Positions 8,694-16,579 of a DNA stretch of 64,000 nucleotides are shown one piece after another. The notes under the pieces were generated by a model, which saw only the letters and a list, made by a program, of their open reading frames with translations, did no database searches and was not told where the DNA came from. The DNA comes from Caulobacter vibrioides (lineage in GTDB: Bacteria; Pseudomonadota; Alphaproteobacteria; Caulobacterales; Caulobacteraceae), in the NCBI RefSeq assembly GCF_002310375.3, contig NZ_CP023315.3, positions 1,302,001 through 1,366,000 on the forward strand, given 5' to 3'. The translations under genes were made by a program, and so were the position numbers. Positions within the stretch are counted from its first letter, which is position 1. Every line of letters starts with the position of its first letter.

Positions 8694-9401
8694 ATGCGCT
8701 CCGCCTTCGTCGCCTACTACCGCGTCAGCACCGCCAAACAGGGCGCGTCGGGCCTCGGGCTCGAAGCCCAGCGCCGGACTGTGGCGGAGTATCTCAAGGC
8801 CGCCTCGGGGGACCTTGTGGGCGAGTTCGAGGAGATCGAGAGCGGAAAGCGGTCGGACCGTCCCGCCCTGGCGCAAGCCATCGAGCGGTGCCGCCTGACG
8901 GGTGCACGGCTCCTCATCGCCAAGCTGGATCGCCTGTCGCGGAACGTACACTTCCTGACGGGCCTGGAAGAGGACGGTGTGGACTTCGTCGCCTGCGACA
9001 TGCCGGACGCCAACCAGCTAACGCTCCACATCATGGTGGCTGTCGCCCAGCAGGAGGCGCGAGCCATCTCAGCGCGGACCAAGGCGGCCTTGGGGTCGAT
9101 CAAGGTCCGGCTCGCGGCGAAGGAGGAATACCTATCCCGACGCAGCGGGAAGCCCATCAAGCGCCTGGGCAACCCCAAGGGCCTCACGGTCTCGCGTCCT
9201 GACCTAGGTGCACGGGCCGTGGTCGAGAAGGCGGACGAGTTCGCGGCGCGGGTCCGCCCCACCGTGGCGGCGCTCAGGGCGGAGGGCCTGTCGCTCGCGG
9301 CGGTCGCCGAACGCCTCAACGAGTTGCGCGTGAAGACGCCGCGTGGCGGCTCTTGGACGGCTATGGGCGTCAAGCGGGTGCTGGAACGCTCGACCGTATA
9401 A
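8694..9401 (+). CDS. serine recombinase (resolvase/invertase family)
   Basis: The product has 235 residues. The catalytic domain opens with AYYRVSTAKQGASGLGLEAQ, in which the serine of RVST is the nucleophile. It continues with LDRLSRNVHFL and the regulatory helix region IMVAVAQQEARAISARTKAAL. The C-terminal part (VAALRAEGLSLAAVAERLNE, then TPRGGSWTAMGVKRVLERS) looks like a short recombinase/helix-turn-helix region. It is of small resolvase size, not a large serine integrase. ATG 8694 has GAGG upstream. A second recombinase beside a tyrosine integrase could act as an invertase or a resolvase of multimers. Confidence 0.88.
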   Translation: MRSAFVAYYRVSTAKQGASGLGLEAQRRTVAEYLKAASGDLVGEFEEIESGKRSDRPALAQAIERCRLTGARLLIAKLDRLSRNVHFLTGLEEDGVDFVACDMPDANQLTLHIMVAVAQQEARAISARTKAALGSIKVRLAAKEEYLSRRSGKPIKRLGNPKGLTVSRPDLGARAVVEKADEFAARVRPTVAALRAEGLSLAAVAERLNELRVKTPRGGSWTAMGVKRVLERSTV

Positions 9402-9414
9402 CTGTGAGCGCCCT

Positions 9415-9624
9415 TTATTTGGGGCGGTATTTCGGGGATTCGCCGATAGCGACGAGAGCGTCGAGCACCTTCTCCGTCTGTTCAATGAGGCGAGTGCGCT
9501 CTGCATCATATTCGCCGTCTTTGCCGTAGGTGCCGAGCCAAGTAGCTCTAGCCTCCTTGTCGGCGATCCATTGAAGGCGCGCATGAATAGCATCAAGGCG
9601 CTGGTTTAGTTGTTGCTCGTTCAT
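9415..9624 (-). CDS. small coiled-coil protein, unknown function
   Basis: The product has 69 residues, mainly charged helix (MNEQQLNQRLDAIHARLQW, then DAERTRLIEQTEKVLDAL). AGGAGG stands a few bases before ATG 9624, a near-perfect ribosome site, which makes this small gene convincing. It is transcribed away from the antirepressor gene; the 71-base divergent gap should hold both promoters. No family is recognised. Confidence 0.6.
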   Translation of the reverse strand: MNEQQLNQRLDAIHARLQWIADKEARATWLGTYGKDGEYDAERTRLIEQTEKVLDALVAIGESPKYRPK

Positions 9625-9690
9625 TGGGCCTCCTGTGAAGTCAATCTATAACTGCAACCAACGGCATCGCTATCTCTAATTGGTGCATTG

Positions 9691-9711
9691 CGGTCGTGGT
9701 CCCGACCACCT
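9691..9711. promoter_or_regulatory. inverted repeat at the antirepressor start
   Basis: ggtcgtggtcccgacc (GGTCG with CGACC) overlaps the GTG start codon in the divergent gap. It could be an operator or an mRNA hairpin controlling the antirepressor; not supported beyond symmetry. Confidence 0.25.
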
Positions 9712-10298
9712 TCACCTTCCAGCCCGCCGGACGCGACGAGCCGGTCAACATCAGGACCACCATGCTCGACGGCGAGCCGTGGTTCTTCGGTACCGACGTG
9801 ATCGCGGCCTGCGGCATCGCGAGCGGCACCCGAGGGGCGACCTATGCCCGCCTCGCTGCTGACCGGAAGCGCATGGTTGGTCGAACCAATCTAGGTCTGC
9901 CGCCCGGCCGGGACATCGTGCTGGTCAGCGAGCCGGGCCTCTACGACATCGTGATCCGCTCGGACAAACCGGAAGCCCGCACCTTCCAAGACTGGGTCAC
10001 GGGCACCGTCCTCCCCTCGATCCGCAAGACTGGCGGCTACCTCCTCAACGAGGCGGCCCGCGAGACGGCCTATGCCGACAAGCGGGAAGCCATGCCGCTC
10101 CCGATGGACATCGCCGAGGCCATGGCCCTGGCCATGAAGCCGGTGGTCGAGGAGCTGGCCTCGGTGAAGGCCCTGCTGGCCGCCACGCTGCAACAGCGGG
10201 AGACCGATGCGCTGGATGACCTGAAGCGGAACCAGATGTTCCTCGCTCGGGATCTCCAGAAGCGCGGGATTGGCCGGGGGCTGCAGCTAGCCGCCTAA
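9696..10298 (+). CDS. BRO-N domain phage antirepressor
   Basis: The product has 200 residues with a GTG start. The N-terminal half is a BRO-N domain: VNIRTTMLDGEPWFFGTDVI, a helix with ARLAADRKRM, then VLVSEPGLYDIVIRSDKPEA and FQDWVTGTVLPSIRKTGGY, all hallmarks of the family. The C-terminal half is helical and probably mediates oligomerisation or repressor contact. In prophages such proteins bind DNA or inactivate repressors during induction. No classical CI-like repressor is visible in this element. Confidence 0.88.
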   Translation: MVPTTFTFQPAGRDEPVNIRTTMLDGEPWFFGTDVIAACGIASGTRGATYARLAADRKRMVGRTNLGLPPGRDIVLVSEPGLYDIVIRSDKPEARTFQDWVTGTVLPSIRKTGGYLLNEAARETAYADKREAMPLPMDIAEAMALAMKPVVEELASVKALLAATLQQRETDALDDLKRNQMFLARDLQKRGIGRGLQLAA

Positions 10299-10516
10299 TC
10301 GACCTCGCTAACAGGCAACCCGAACACCCGCATGCGCTCTCGGAACGCCCGTGCGGCTGAGGCTCCGTAGTGGATGCGGCTATGGCCTAGGGCCTCACGC
10401 TGGCGTCGCGTCGGTTCAAGTGCGCGGATCTGGTCCAGGCGGACGCGCTGGGCCTGGAGGTTGGCCTCCATCCGGGCAAGGGCGGAGGGGGAGGCAGGCG
10501 CGGCGGTGGTCGTCAT
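10295..10516 (-). CDS. small hypothetical protein
   Basis: The product has 73 residues from ATG 10516 (MTTTAAPASPSALARME), with ggggaa upstream. It is a mainly helical, Arg-rich protein ending in MRVFGLPVSEVD. Its stop overlaps the antirepressor stop by four bases on the opposite strand. No family is recognised; it might be a small DNA-binding protein. Confidence 0.5.
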   Translation of the reverse strand: MTTTAAPASPSALARMEANLQAQRVRLDQIRALEPTRRQREALGHSRIHYGASAARAFRERMRVFGLPVSEVD

Positions 10517-11070
10517 GGTGTGTTCCCCAACGATGCTTCGATGGCACACAATGAGTCATCGCTAAGCGGGTAGCAACAAAAATCACTACGTTTTCAGTAT
10601 GTTACCGCTGTGAGTTGGAGTCCGCTCTGAGTTGGGCGATGGGGAAACCTGAGTCGGCTCAAGGGCTTGATGACCGCCGGATTGGGCGGACCAGCGCGGA
10701 CGGGCGCGAATAAAGTCTTACCCTTGGAACCGGCGCACCGAACGCCGTCCGCGAATAAAGCCGCACCCTTGGAGCCCGGCGCTCCAGAACACCCCGCCGA
10801 TGACCTCGCCCCAGGTCACCCGGCGTCCTCCTCCGGTCGCCTCTGGCGCTCCCGCTGCTAACCCGGTCCTGGCCGTGGTGATGCGACGGGGCGACCGGGG
10901 GCCTTGTCGGAGGTCATCCCCTCAGGCCACCGCCCACGTTCGTGGGGCGTGTTCGGTCTGCCCTACTTTTCCGTCTTGTGTAGTGCCGTCCCCGCGCCAT
11001 CCGCGCCGGGCGTCCTCCCCCTCATCTCAACAACCCACGTCCCGGCCATTTTGACCGGGGCTGCAGACCC
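10517..11070. other. 554-base gene-poor region with direct repeats
   Basis: I see no convincing gene. The stretch has an A+T-rich patch at 10571-10605 flanked by agcggg and ccgct. Three TGAGTTGG/TGAGTCGG repeats lie at 10611-10618, 10628-10635 and 10650-10657. A pair of about 31-base imperfect direct repeats starting gcgaataaag lies at 10706-10736 and 10751-10782. It could be a control region or a replication/packaging site of the element. Confidence 0.4.
10706..10782. repeat. pair of imperfect ~31-bp direct repeats
   Basis: Each unit begins gcgaataaag, then five variable bases, then cccttgga followed by a ccggcgc end. The units start 45 bases apart. Confidence 0.6.
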
Positions 11071-11463
11071 ATGAGTCACTTGAACGCTACCCACCTACCC
11101 AGCGCCCGGACCGGGGCCAGTTCGTCGGTCAAACCTGCCTTCGCCAACGTCACCCACCGTCGCCGCGTCGGAGAGCCTGAGATGGCCCGCGCCCTCGCCG
11201 ACTGGTTCGCAGGTGGCCCGTGGTCCCTCGAAAACGCCCAGTGGACCCGGCCGGGCCGTGAAGCCATCCACCTCCGAGACCAGGGCGATAGGCTGGTCCT
11301 TCGCGGCCATGTCATCGCCACTCGCAACCCCGCCTCCGTGGCGGACGTCGGACCGGGGACGAACTTCGAGCACTTCTCCGACGCCCGCGCCGTCGCCCGT
11401 ATCGCACTCCGAGGCGACCACAAGCGCCTGTATGGCCTCTATGGTCAACGAGGTGCGGCGTGA
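11071..11463 (+). CDS. hypothetical element protein
   Basis: The product has 130 residues and no signal or membrane segment. The central region (ARALADWFAGGPWSLENAQW) and a later beta-rich segment (DRLVLRGHVIATRN) look like a compact soluble domain. I do not recognise it. Its TGA overlaps the GTG start of the next gene, so the pair is likely translated together. The ribosome site is weak. Confidence 0.5.
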   Translation: MSHLNATHLPSARTGASSSVKPAFANVTHRRRVGEPEMARALADWFAGGPWSLENAQWTRPGREAIHLRDQGDRLVLRGHVIATRNPASVADVGPGTNFEHFSDARAVARIALRGDHKRLYGLYGQRGAA

Positions 11464-11807
11464 CCTCGGAAGCGTCGCCCTCTGCCAAGGTCATGGGAGC
11501 GTGCGCCTACGTCCCGGTGACGAATAGTCCGGGCCACTACGTCCGGGTCGATCTCGGCGACCTGAGGCGGCTCGAAGGCCGGGGGCAGGCCGGGGCGTGG
11601 TTCCTCAACGGGAATGACCGGCGGCCGGGGTACGTCCGAACCCAGAACGGACCGGGCAAGGGCCGCCTTCGTCAGGTCGCCCGGCTGATCACTGAGGCGG
11701 GGCCGGGCGAGATCGTCCGGTATCGCGACGGGGACCGGCTGAACCTGACGCGGGCGAACCTGTCCCTCGTCCGTCGCCACCGCCGTGACGAGACCTATCG
11801 AGAATGA
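11460..11807 (+). CDS. degenerate HNH/AP2-like phage protein
   Basis: The product has 115 residues starting at GTG 11460 within a GTGA overlap. The C-terminal half follows the layout of phage HNH endonuclease or AP2-like proteins: RLRQVARLITEA, then GEIVRYRDGDRLNLTRANL, which resembles the usual VDHINGDPLDNRRSNL-type segment. The expected catalytic histidines are absent (YRDGD in place of HxNGD), so it probably binds DNA rather than cuts it. This reading is inference from motif shape only. Confidence 0.5.
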   Translation: MTSEASPSAKVMGACAYVPVTNSPGHYVRVDLGDLRRLEGRGQAGAWFLNGNDRRPGYVRTQNGPGKGRLRQVARLITEAGPGEIVRYRDGDRLNLTRANLSLVRRHRRDETYRE

Positions 11808-12235
11808 CCGGGGAAGGAGGGCCGGAAAGTGGTGTCGGCTGGGGTAGTAGCCCACGACCTCGTTCCTCGTCTCCTAGGCCCTCTGCAGAGTCTCGTATGG
11901 GTATGGGTCTGGTAGGGTGTGACCAAGAAGAGGAAGGGACAGGGCAGCCTGTCCCCAGAGCCTCTTCAGGTCTCCTCGAAGGTCTCCTCAGGTATAATCC
12001 AGCCTACACTGGTTGTACGTCCTACGGTTATCCTGTTCATAGGTCTTAGAGAGATCTCTAAGATAACTTAGAGTTATACGTAGGTAGATCGGTCCCAGTT
12101 CAAGGGGCACCGTCGAACTTTTTTACGGACTGGTCTCGACCGGGGCGGCGACGCCCCACCCACCACCATCACAATCGAAACCTTGCGACCCTGTCGGATC
12201 TCTCCGGCGGGGCGCTGTCACATGGACCGAACCAT
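11808..12235. other. 428-base leader region before the large phage gene
   Basis: There is no convincing gene. From 11960 to 12090 the composition turns A+T-rich, unlike its surroundings. It has a tandem aggtctcctc repeat (11968-11977, 11980-11989), a TATAAT at 11993-11998 and two adjacent perfect dyads (12045-12062, 12063-12077). A five-codon frame (ATG 12222 to TGA 12239) overlaps the TTG start of the large gene. Confidence 0.5.
11993..12077 (+). promoter_or_regulatory. candidate promoter/operator with TATAAT and two dyads
   Basis: TATAAT at 11993-11998 equals the sigma-70 -10 consensus, though no TTGACA-like -35 is obvious. CTTAGAGA-GA-TCTCTAAG at 12045-12062 and ATAACT-TAG-AGTTAT at 12063-12077 are directly adjacent perfect inverted repeats, typical of repressor or initiator sites. 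Confidence 0.4.
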
Positions 12236-15200
12236 TTGAGCATCACCGTCGAAGGCCCCGATGGGGCCATCCACGAATTTCCCGAGGGGACCTCTCGGGA
12301 CGTCATCAAGCGCGTGCTGGACCGTCGCTATGGTCGCGGGCCTGAGACCCAGGCCGGACGGACGAGCGCCGTCGCATGGGCGATGGACCGGACGGGCGTC
12401 GGCACACCGAAGCGGAGCCTCTTCGAACGCTTCGCCGACAACGTGGCCAACACCGTCAACACCGCTCCCGCCCTGGAGTTCGCCCGGTCGCGCTTCGTCA
12501 ATCCGCTCGCCGGTCTCCGGGGCGTCATGGCTCCCCTGGAGCGGGCGGCGGAGCAGGCGGACCGCGTTGAGCAGTTGTTCGACGCCTTCACCGGCAAGCC
12601 CGTGAAGCCGCTTCCCGGCCAACCCGGCGACCTCAAGGGCGTGGTGGGCAAAACGGTACGGGACGCGGTAGACGCCGTCCCTGCGCTCCAGGCCGGTGGC
12701 GCGGGCTTCTCGCTCGCCGGCGAGTTCGCCGACCGGGTCACGCCGGGAACCCGAGACCGCATTGCGGGACAGGAGCGCCAGCGCCGGGCAGACTTCGCGG
12801 CCAAGTCCAAGGCGGACCCGTTCCACAAGGCGGACGGAGGCGTCGCCGGTAAGACCGCCCACGGTGCCGCCGCGCTCCTCGGGGTCCTCTCGGGGACCGC
12901 ACTGGACCCGACCTCGTACCTCACGGCCGGTGAGGGCGCACTCGCCCGCGTGCTGGTTCAAGGCGGCCTAGCGGGCGGGGCGGACCTCTTCGCCCAGGTC
13001 TCCGCCCAGGACGCCGGGCTACAGAAGGAGATCGACCCAGCGCAGTCCGTCATGTCGGCGGCGGCGGGCCTGACGTTTGCGGGACTCGCTGAGGGGGGTA
13101 CAGCGGCCGGAAAGGCCCTCCGTGAGGCCAAGGTAGCCAAGGCCTCGGAAAGCCCCTCTTTGGACGGTCATTTCAAGGCGGAGCTGGACGCGGCCGACCT
13201 TCTCGCCAAGCCCGCCCTCACCACGCGGGACTTGCCGGATCTCAGGGCCGCCAACGACAACCCCGCGCCGCGTCCCTACGAACCGGCCAACGACCACGCG
13301 GGGCAGCGCCAAGGCGCGAGCGCCGGGGCGGATGGGCAAGCCGGGACCGGGGACACATGGGATCGTGTGGACTGGGGAGCGGGCGGCTCCGAGCAACGCC
13401 GGGCCGCAGCGGCGGCGCATCTGGAGACCCTGAGGCGGACCATGAAGCCCGAACATGCCCAGGCGTTCGGCCAATGGGTCGCCCGTGGTGCGCCGCGTCT
13501 CCTCGGGGCCAGCGCCCACGCCCGCGTCAACCCGGACTGGGTCGATTGGGACAAGCTCTCGTCGAACCCTGACGAGTTCCTGTCCCTGGAGGCGGCGCTC
13601 CAGGCGTTCTTCAAGGACACCTTCGAGCAAGCCGGAACGAAAGCGCAGGGATGGGACGTCACCCGTTCGGCGGCCAAGCTCTTCGGAGCGAAGCTGTCGG
13701 ACATCGCGGTCGCCCATGGGCAGATCGTGGGCGCACAGGGCGAGGCCGGTATCGCGGCCAAGCTGGTGGCGCTCCAGTCCGTGGCGGACGCCCACGCCGA
13801 CAATCTCGCCCAACACATCGCGGCCATGCGCTTGCGGGTGGACCAGGGCGATGTGAACGCGGCGGACGTGGCCAAGTTGGCGGCCGGGGTGCAGGAAGCG
13901 ACGCTCATGGACGCCATGACGGCGGGGTCCAGTTCCGAGGTCGGACGGGCGCTCAACGTCCTCAAGTTGGCCCGCGAGCGGCGACGGGCGACCAATGACC
14001 TGGCCTCAGCCTTCGACTTCCTTCGCGAGGCCACGGGGCAGGGCGGCGACATCGACCCGAGCAAGCTGAGGGACGTACTCGACCGCATGGGCGACGGCTT
14101 CCGCAAGCGCGGCGCGGCTGGGCTCAAGGACGAGATCCGCAAGTTCCGCGAGGTGGGGTTCTGGGACTACAGCGGGTACCTGATCACGGGCGGCCTGTTG
14201 TCGGCTCCGAAGTCCTTCCTCCGCAACGTTATGGGCTCGGGGCTCTTCGTGCCCCTCAACATCGTCGAGCGGTACGTGGCGGCCGGGATTGGGGCGGCCC
14301 GCACTGGTCTGGGTCGCGGTGGTCCCGAGCGGGTCACCTTCCGCGAGGCGAACGCCTACGCCGCCGCTGTGCGGTCATCGTTCGTGGACGCCATGCGGGC
14401 CGCCGTCTCCGCCTTCAAGAGCGGGGGCGGGGTCGATACCTCTTCCGTCCTGCCCTCCGACCGGACCGGGTTCGTCCCCTTCAAGATGGACGCGGACCGG
14501 TGGCGGCGGTGGCGAGCGAACCCCCTGGCCAACGTGGGCGACATGCTCGGCTGGGGTGTCTTCTCCGCCACCCGGACGCTCGGCTTCCGCCCGACCATCG
14601 CCATGGACGAGTTCACCAAGGTGCTGGGTAGGCAGATGCAGTTGAGCGCGCTCGCGGTGCGCGAAGCCCACTACCGGGCGGCGCGCGAGGCGGACCCCGC
14701 CGTCGCTTCCACGGTCTACGCGGAGACGCTCGAAGCCATCCGGCAAGAGCCCACGGCGGAGGCCGTGAAGCTGGCGCGGGAGTTCTTCGAGGACACGATG
14801 CAGGACGCAGAAGGCGTCTACATGGGCGGGACCAGGGCGGAGGACATGGCGCGCATCCTGGCTTCTGTGGACGCCCGGCGGCTCGCTGAGGACCACGCCC
14901 AAGACCTCGCATTCCAGCGCATCGGACCCAAGGCGAAGAAGATCGACGAGGCGCTCCGCGTCATCCCGGCCCTCAAGTACTTCTATGCGCCGTTCTTCCG
15001 CACGCCCGTTGCCCTCCTCAAGGCCGGGCTTGTGGACCGCACCCCGCTCACCGTTCTGGCCAACCACAAGGCCCTGACGAGCGCGGCGGCGGCCATGGAT
15101 CAAGCCATGGACCGTGGCGGTGCGGAGGCGGACATCGCGTGGGCGAAGCTCACCGTGGGCATGGGGGTCATGGCCCTGGCCTTCTCGCTTTGGGAGAATG

Positions 15201-16252
15201 GTCAACTCGTCGGCGGGCGAGGGGACCGGCGCAACGCCGAACGCATGGACGGTGTGCGCCCGTACTCTCTCAAGATCGGGGACGCATGGGTCGAGTTCTC
15301 GCCTCTGTCGCCCTTGGCGGAGCCGTTCGGCTTGGTGGCGGATCTCGCCGACATCCTCGCCGACAAGCAGCCCGACCAAGACCAGGGCGAGGCGATGGTC
15401 GGGGCGATCCTCTCCGCCATCTCCAACAGCATCCTCAACAAGACCATGCTCCAGGGCCTGCACCAACTGAATGGCCTGCTATTCGGTGACGTGCCCGGAG
15501 CGAGCGCTGAGGTGAGGGCCGATGCGGCTGGGGATAGCCTTGCCCAGACCCTCATGTCTGCGGTGCCGCTGTCGTCGCTCCTGCGCTCCACCGCCCAGGA
15601 GATCGACCCCGTCCGCCGTGACGCCCATGGTCTGCTGGACCGCCTCCAGGCGATGACGCCCGGTCTCTCCGAGCGGCTCCCGGCGGCTCGGGACGTCTTT
15701 GGGCGTCCCTTGGTCCGCGCTGAGGGCGAGCGTGGCGCGTTCCAGGCGCTCAACGTCTCGGAGCGCTCTGAGGACCCGCTGGAGCTGGAGCTGTCCCGCT
15801 TGGGGCGCGCCGCCGACCTGTCCCTCGCCAAGCCGTCCCGCCGGTTCAACGGCGAGCGGCTGGAGCCGGAGGAGTACGCCCACCTCTTGGAGGTGCAGGG
15901 CCAGCTATGGCGGCATCCCCGCACGGGGATGAATATGGAGAAGGCCGTTCGCGACCTTATCCAGACGGACGAGTACCAGGGGTACGGTGATGACCACCGC
16001 GCCTTCCTCGTCCACCAAGTGGTGAGCAAGTACCGCAAGCTCGCCAACAGGGCGCTCAAGGACCCGGACTCCGAGTTCTATTGGCGCGAGACCGCCCGGC
16101 GCACCGCGTCGGCGGCGATACGGAAAGAGGTCTCCCGCAAGGGGCTCTCCAGGCAACGGGCGGTCCGCCGCGCCGAAAACCTCGGGATGACCCGTGTGGA
16201 CGCCGTGGCAGAGATCGAACAGCTACGGCAGGCGCTCGACCTCGAAGACTAA
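12236..16252 (+). CDS. very large phage virion/ejection-type protein
   Basis: The product has 1338 residues and a TTG start (MSITVEGPDGAIHEFPEG). The opening resembles the first lines of large internal-virion or ejection proteins of alphaproteobacterial podoviruses. Ala/Gly-rich segments (AGGAGFSLAGEFAD, HGAAALLGVLSGTALDPTSY) suggest membrane-active helices near 140-300. Later stretches (FFRTPVALLKAGLVDRTPL at about 917-936 and a hydrophobic VGMGVMALAFSLWENG) are of the type found in large phage proteins. The C-terminus is charged helix. No lysozyme or protease motif was found. It takes up a third of an element without other virion genes. Exact family is inference. Confidence 0.6.
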   Translation: MSITVEGPDGAIHEFPEGTSRDVIKRVLDRRYGRGPETQAGRTSAVAWAMDRTGVGTPKRSLFERFADNVANTVNTAPALEFARSRFVNPLAGLRGVMAPLERAAEQADRVEQLFDAFTGKPVKPLPGQPGDLKGVVGKTVRDAVDAVPALQAGGAGFSLAGEFADRVTPGTRDRIAGQERQRRADFAAKSKADPFHKADGGVAGKTAHGAAALLGVLSGTALDPTSYLTAGEGALARVLVQGGLAGGADLFAQVSAQDAGLQKEIDPAQSVMSAAAGLTFAGLAEGGTAAGKALREAKVAKASESPSLDGHFKAELDAADLLAKPALTTRDLPDLRAANDNPAPRPYEPANDHAGQRQGASAGADGQAGTGDTWDRVDWGAGGSEQRRAAAAAHLETLRRTMKPEHAQAFGQWVARGAPRLLGASAHARVNPDWVDWDKLSSNPDEFLSLEAALQAFFKDTFEQAGTKAQGWDVTRSAAKLFGAKLSDIAVAHGQIVGAQGEAGIAAKLVALQSVADAHADNLAQHIAAMRLRVDQGDVNAADVAKLAAGVQEATLMDAMTAGSSSEVGRALNVLKLARERRRATNDLASAFDFLREATGQGGDIDPSKLRDVLDRMGDGFRKRGAAGLKDEIRKFREVGFWDYSGYLITGGLLSAPKSFLRNVMGSGLFVPLNIVERYVAAGIGAARTGLGRGGPERVTFREANAYAAAVRSSFVDAMRAAVSAFKSGGGVDTSSVLPSDRTGFVPFKMDADRWRRWRANPLANVGDMLGWGVFSATRTLGFRPTIAMDEFTKVLGRQMQLSALAVREAHYRAAREADPAVASTVYAETLEAIRQEPTAEAVKLAREFFEDTMQDAEGVYMGGTRAEDMARILASVDARRLAEDHAQDLAFQRIGPKAKKIDEALRVIPALKYFYAPFFRTPVALLKAGLVDRTPLTVLANHKALTSAAAAMDQAMDRGGAEADIAWAKLTVGMGVMALAFSLWENGQLVGGRGDRRNAERMDGVRPYSLKIGDAWVEFSPLSPLAEPFGLVADLADILADKQPDQDQGEAMVGAILSAISNSILNKTMLQGLHQLNGLLFGDVPGASAEVRADAAGDSLAQTLMSAVPLSSLLRSTAQEIDPVRRDAHGLLDRLQAMTPGLSERLPAARDVFGRPLVRAEGERGAFQALNVSERSEDPLELELSRLGRAADLSLAKPSRRFNGERLEPEEYAHLLEVQGQLWRHPRTGMNMEKAVRDLIQTDEYQGYGDDHRAFLVHQVVSKYRKLANRALKDPDSEFYWRETARRTASAAIRKEVSRKGLSRQRAVRRAENLGMTRVDAVAEIEQLRQALDLED

Positions 16253-16278
16253 CCCGCGCGCTCTTTGAGCGTGCTCCA

Positions 16279-16313
16279 GGCCCTCGTCAGCACACCGCTG
16301 GCGGGGGCCGTTT
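16279..16313 (+). terminator. hairpin terminator after the large phage gene
   Basis: ggccctcgtcagc pairs with gctggcgggggcc around a five-base loop, followed by gtttcatt. It sits 27 bases behind the stop codon. Confidence 0.6.
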
Positions 16314-16327
16314 CATTGGAGACTGAC

Positions 16328-16579
16328 ATGAGACGGACGAACAACGGAGCCGCGCCGACGCTGCGGCAGGAAGGGCGTTCAATGCGAACCAGCTACGGCG
16401 CTTGGGCGCTGGAGGATGCGGCGTTGGAGGTGATGGACGATCCGCCGCCAATACGGTCTGTGCGCTCGGAAACTGCAGGCTCTCCCGACCCACGTGACTT
16501 TGGCAAGAAGGTTGCTCCAGCGAAGCGCCAGTGCAACCTTAAGACCGGAAGGCTGGGAGTCGCACGTGGCTGTTGTTGA
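16328..16579 (+). CDS. possible small element protein
   Basis: The frame has 83 residues from ATG 16328, with GGAG six bases upstream. It overlaps the start of the next gene by 14 bases. No domain is visible and the C-terminal third looks non-conserved in character (Lys/Arg/Cys-rich). It could equally be the leader of the following gene. Confidence 0.3.
   Translation: MRRTNNGAAPTLRQEGRSMRTSYGAWALEDAALEVMDDPPPIRSVRSETAGSPDPRDFGKKVAPAKRQCNLKTGRLGVARGCC

Noticed and set aside
9409..9428. Small cgccc/gggcg hairpin between the serine recombinase and the 69-residue gene
   Set aside because: The stem is short and overlaps a coding end; too weak to call a terminator.
10667..10861. 64-residue frame in the element's repeat region
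   Set aside because: It is created by the DNA direct repeats, low in complexity and without a ribosome site.
11804..12049. 81-residue frame in ATGA overlap with the HNH-like gene
   Set aside because: Composition is Ser/Pro/Gly-rich, it ends in the A+T-rich control block, and no domain is visible; coupling alone is not enough.
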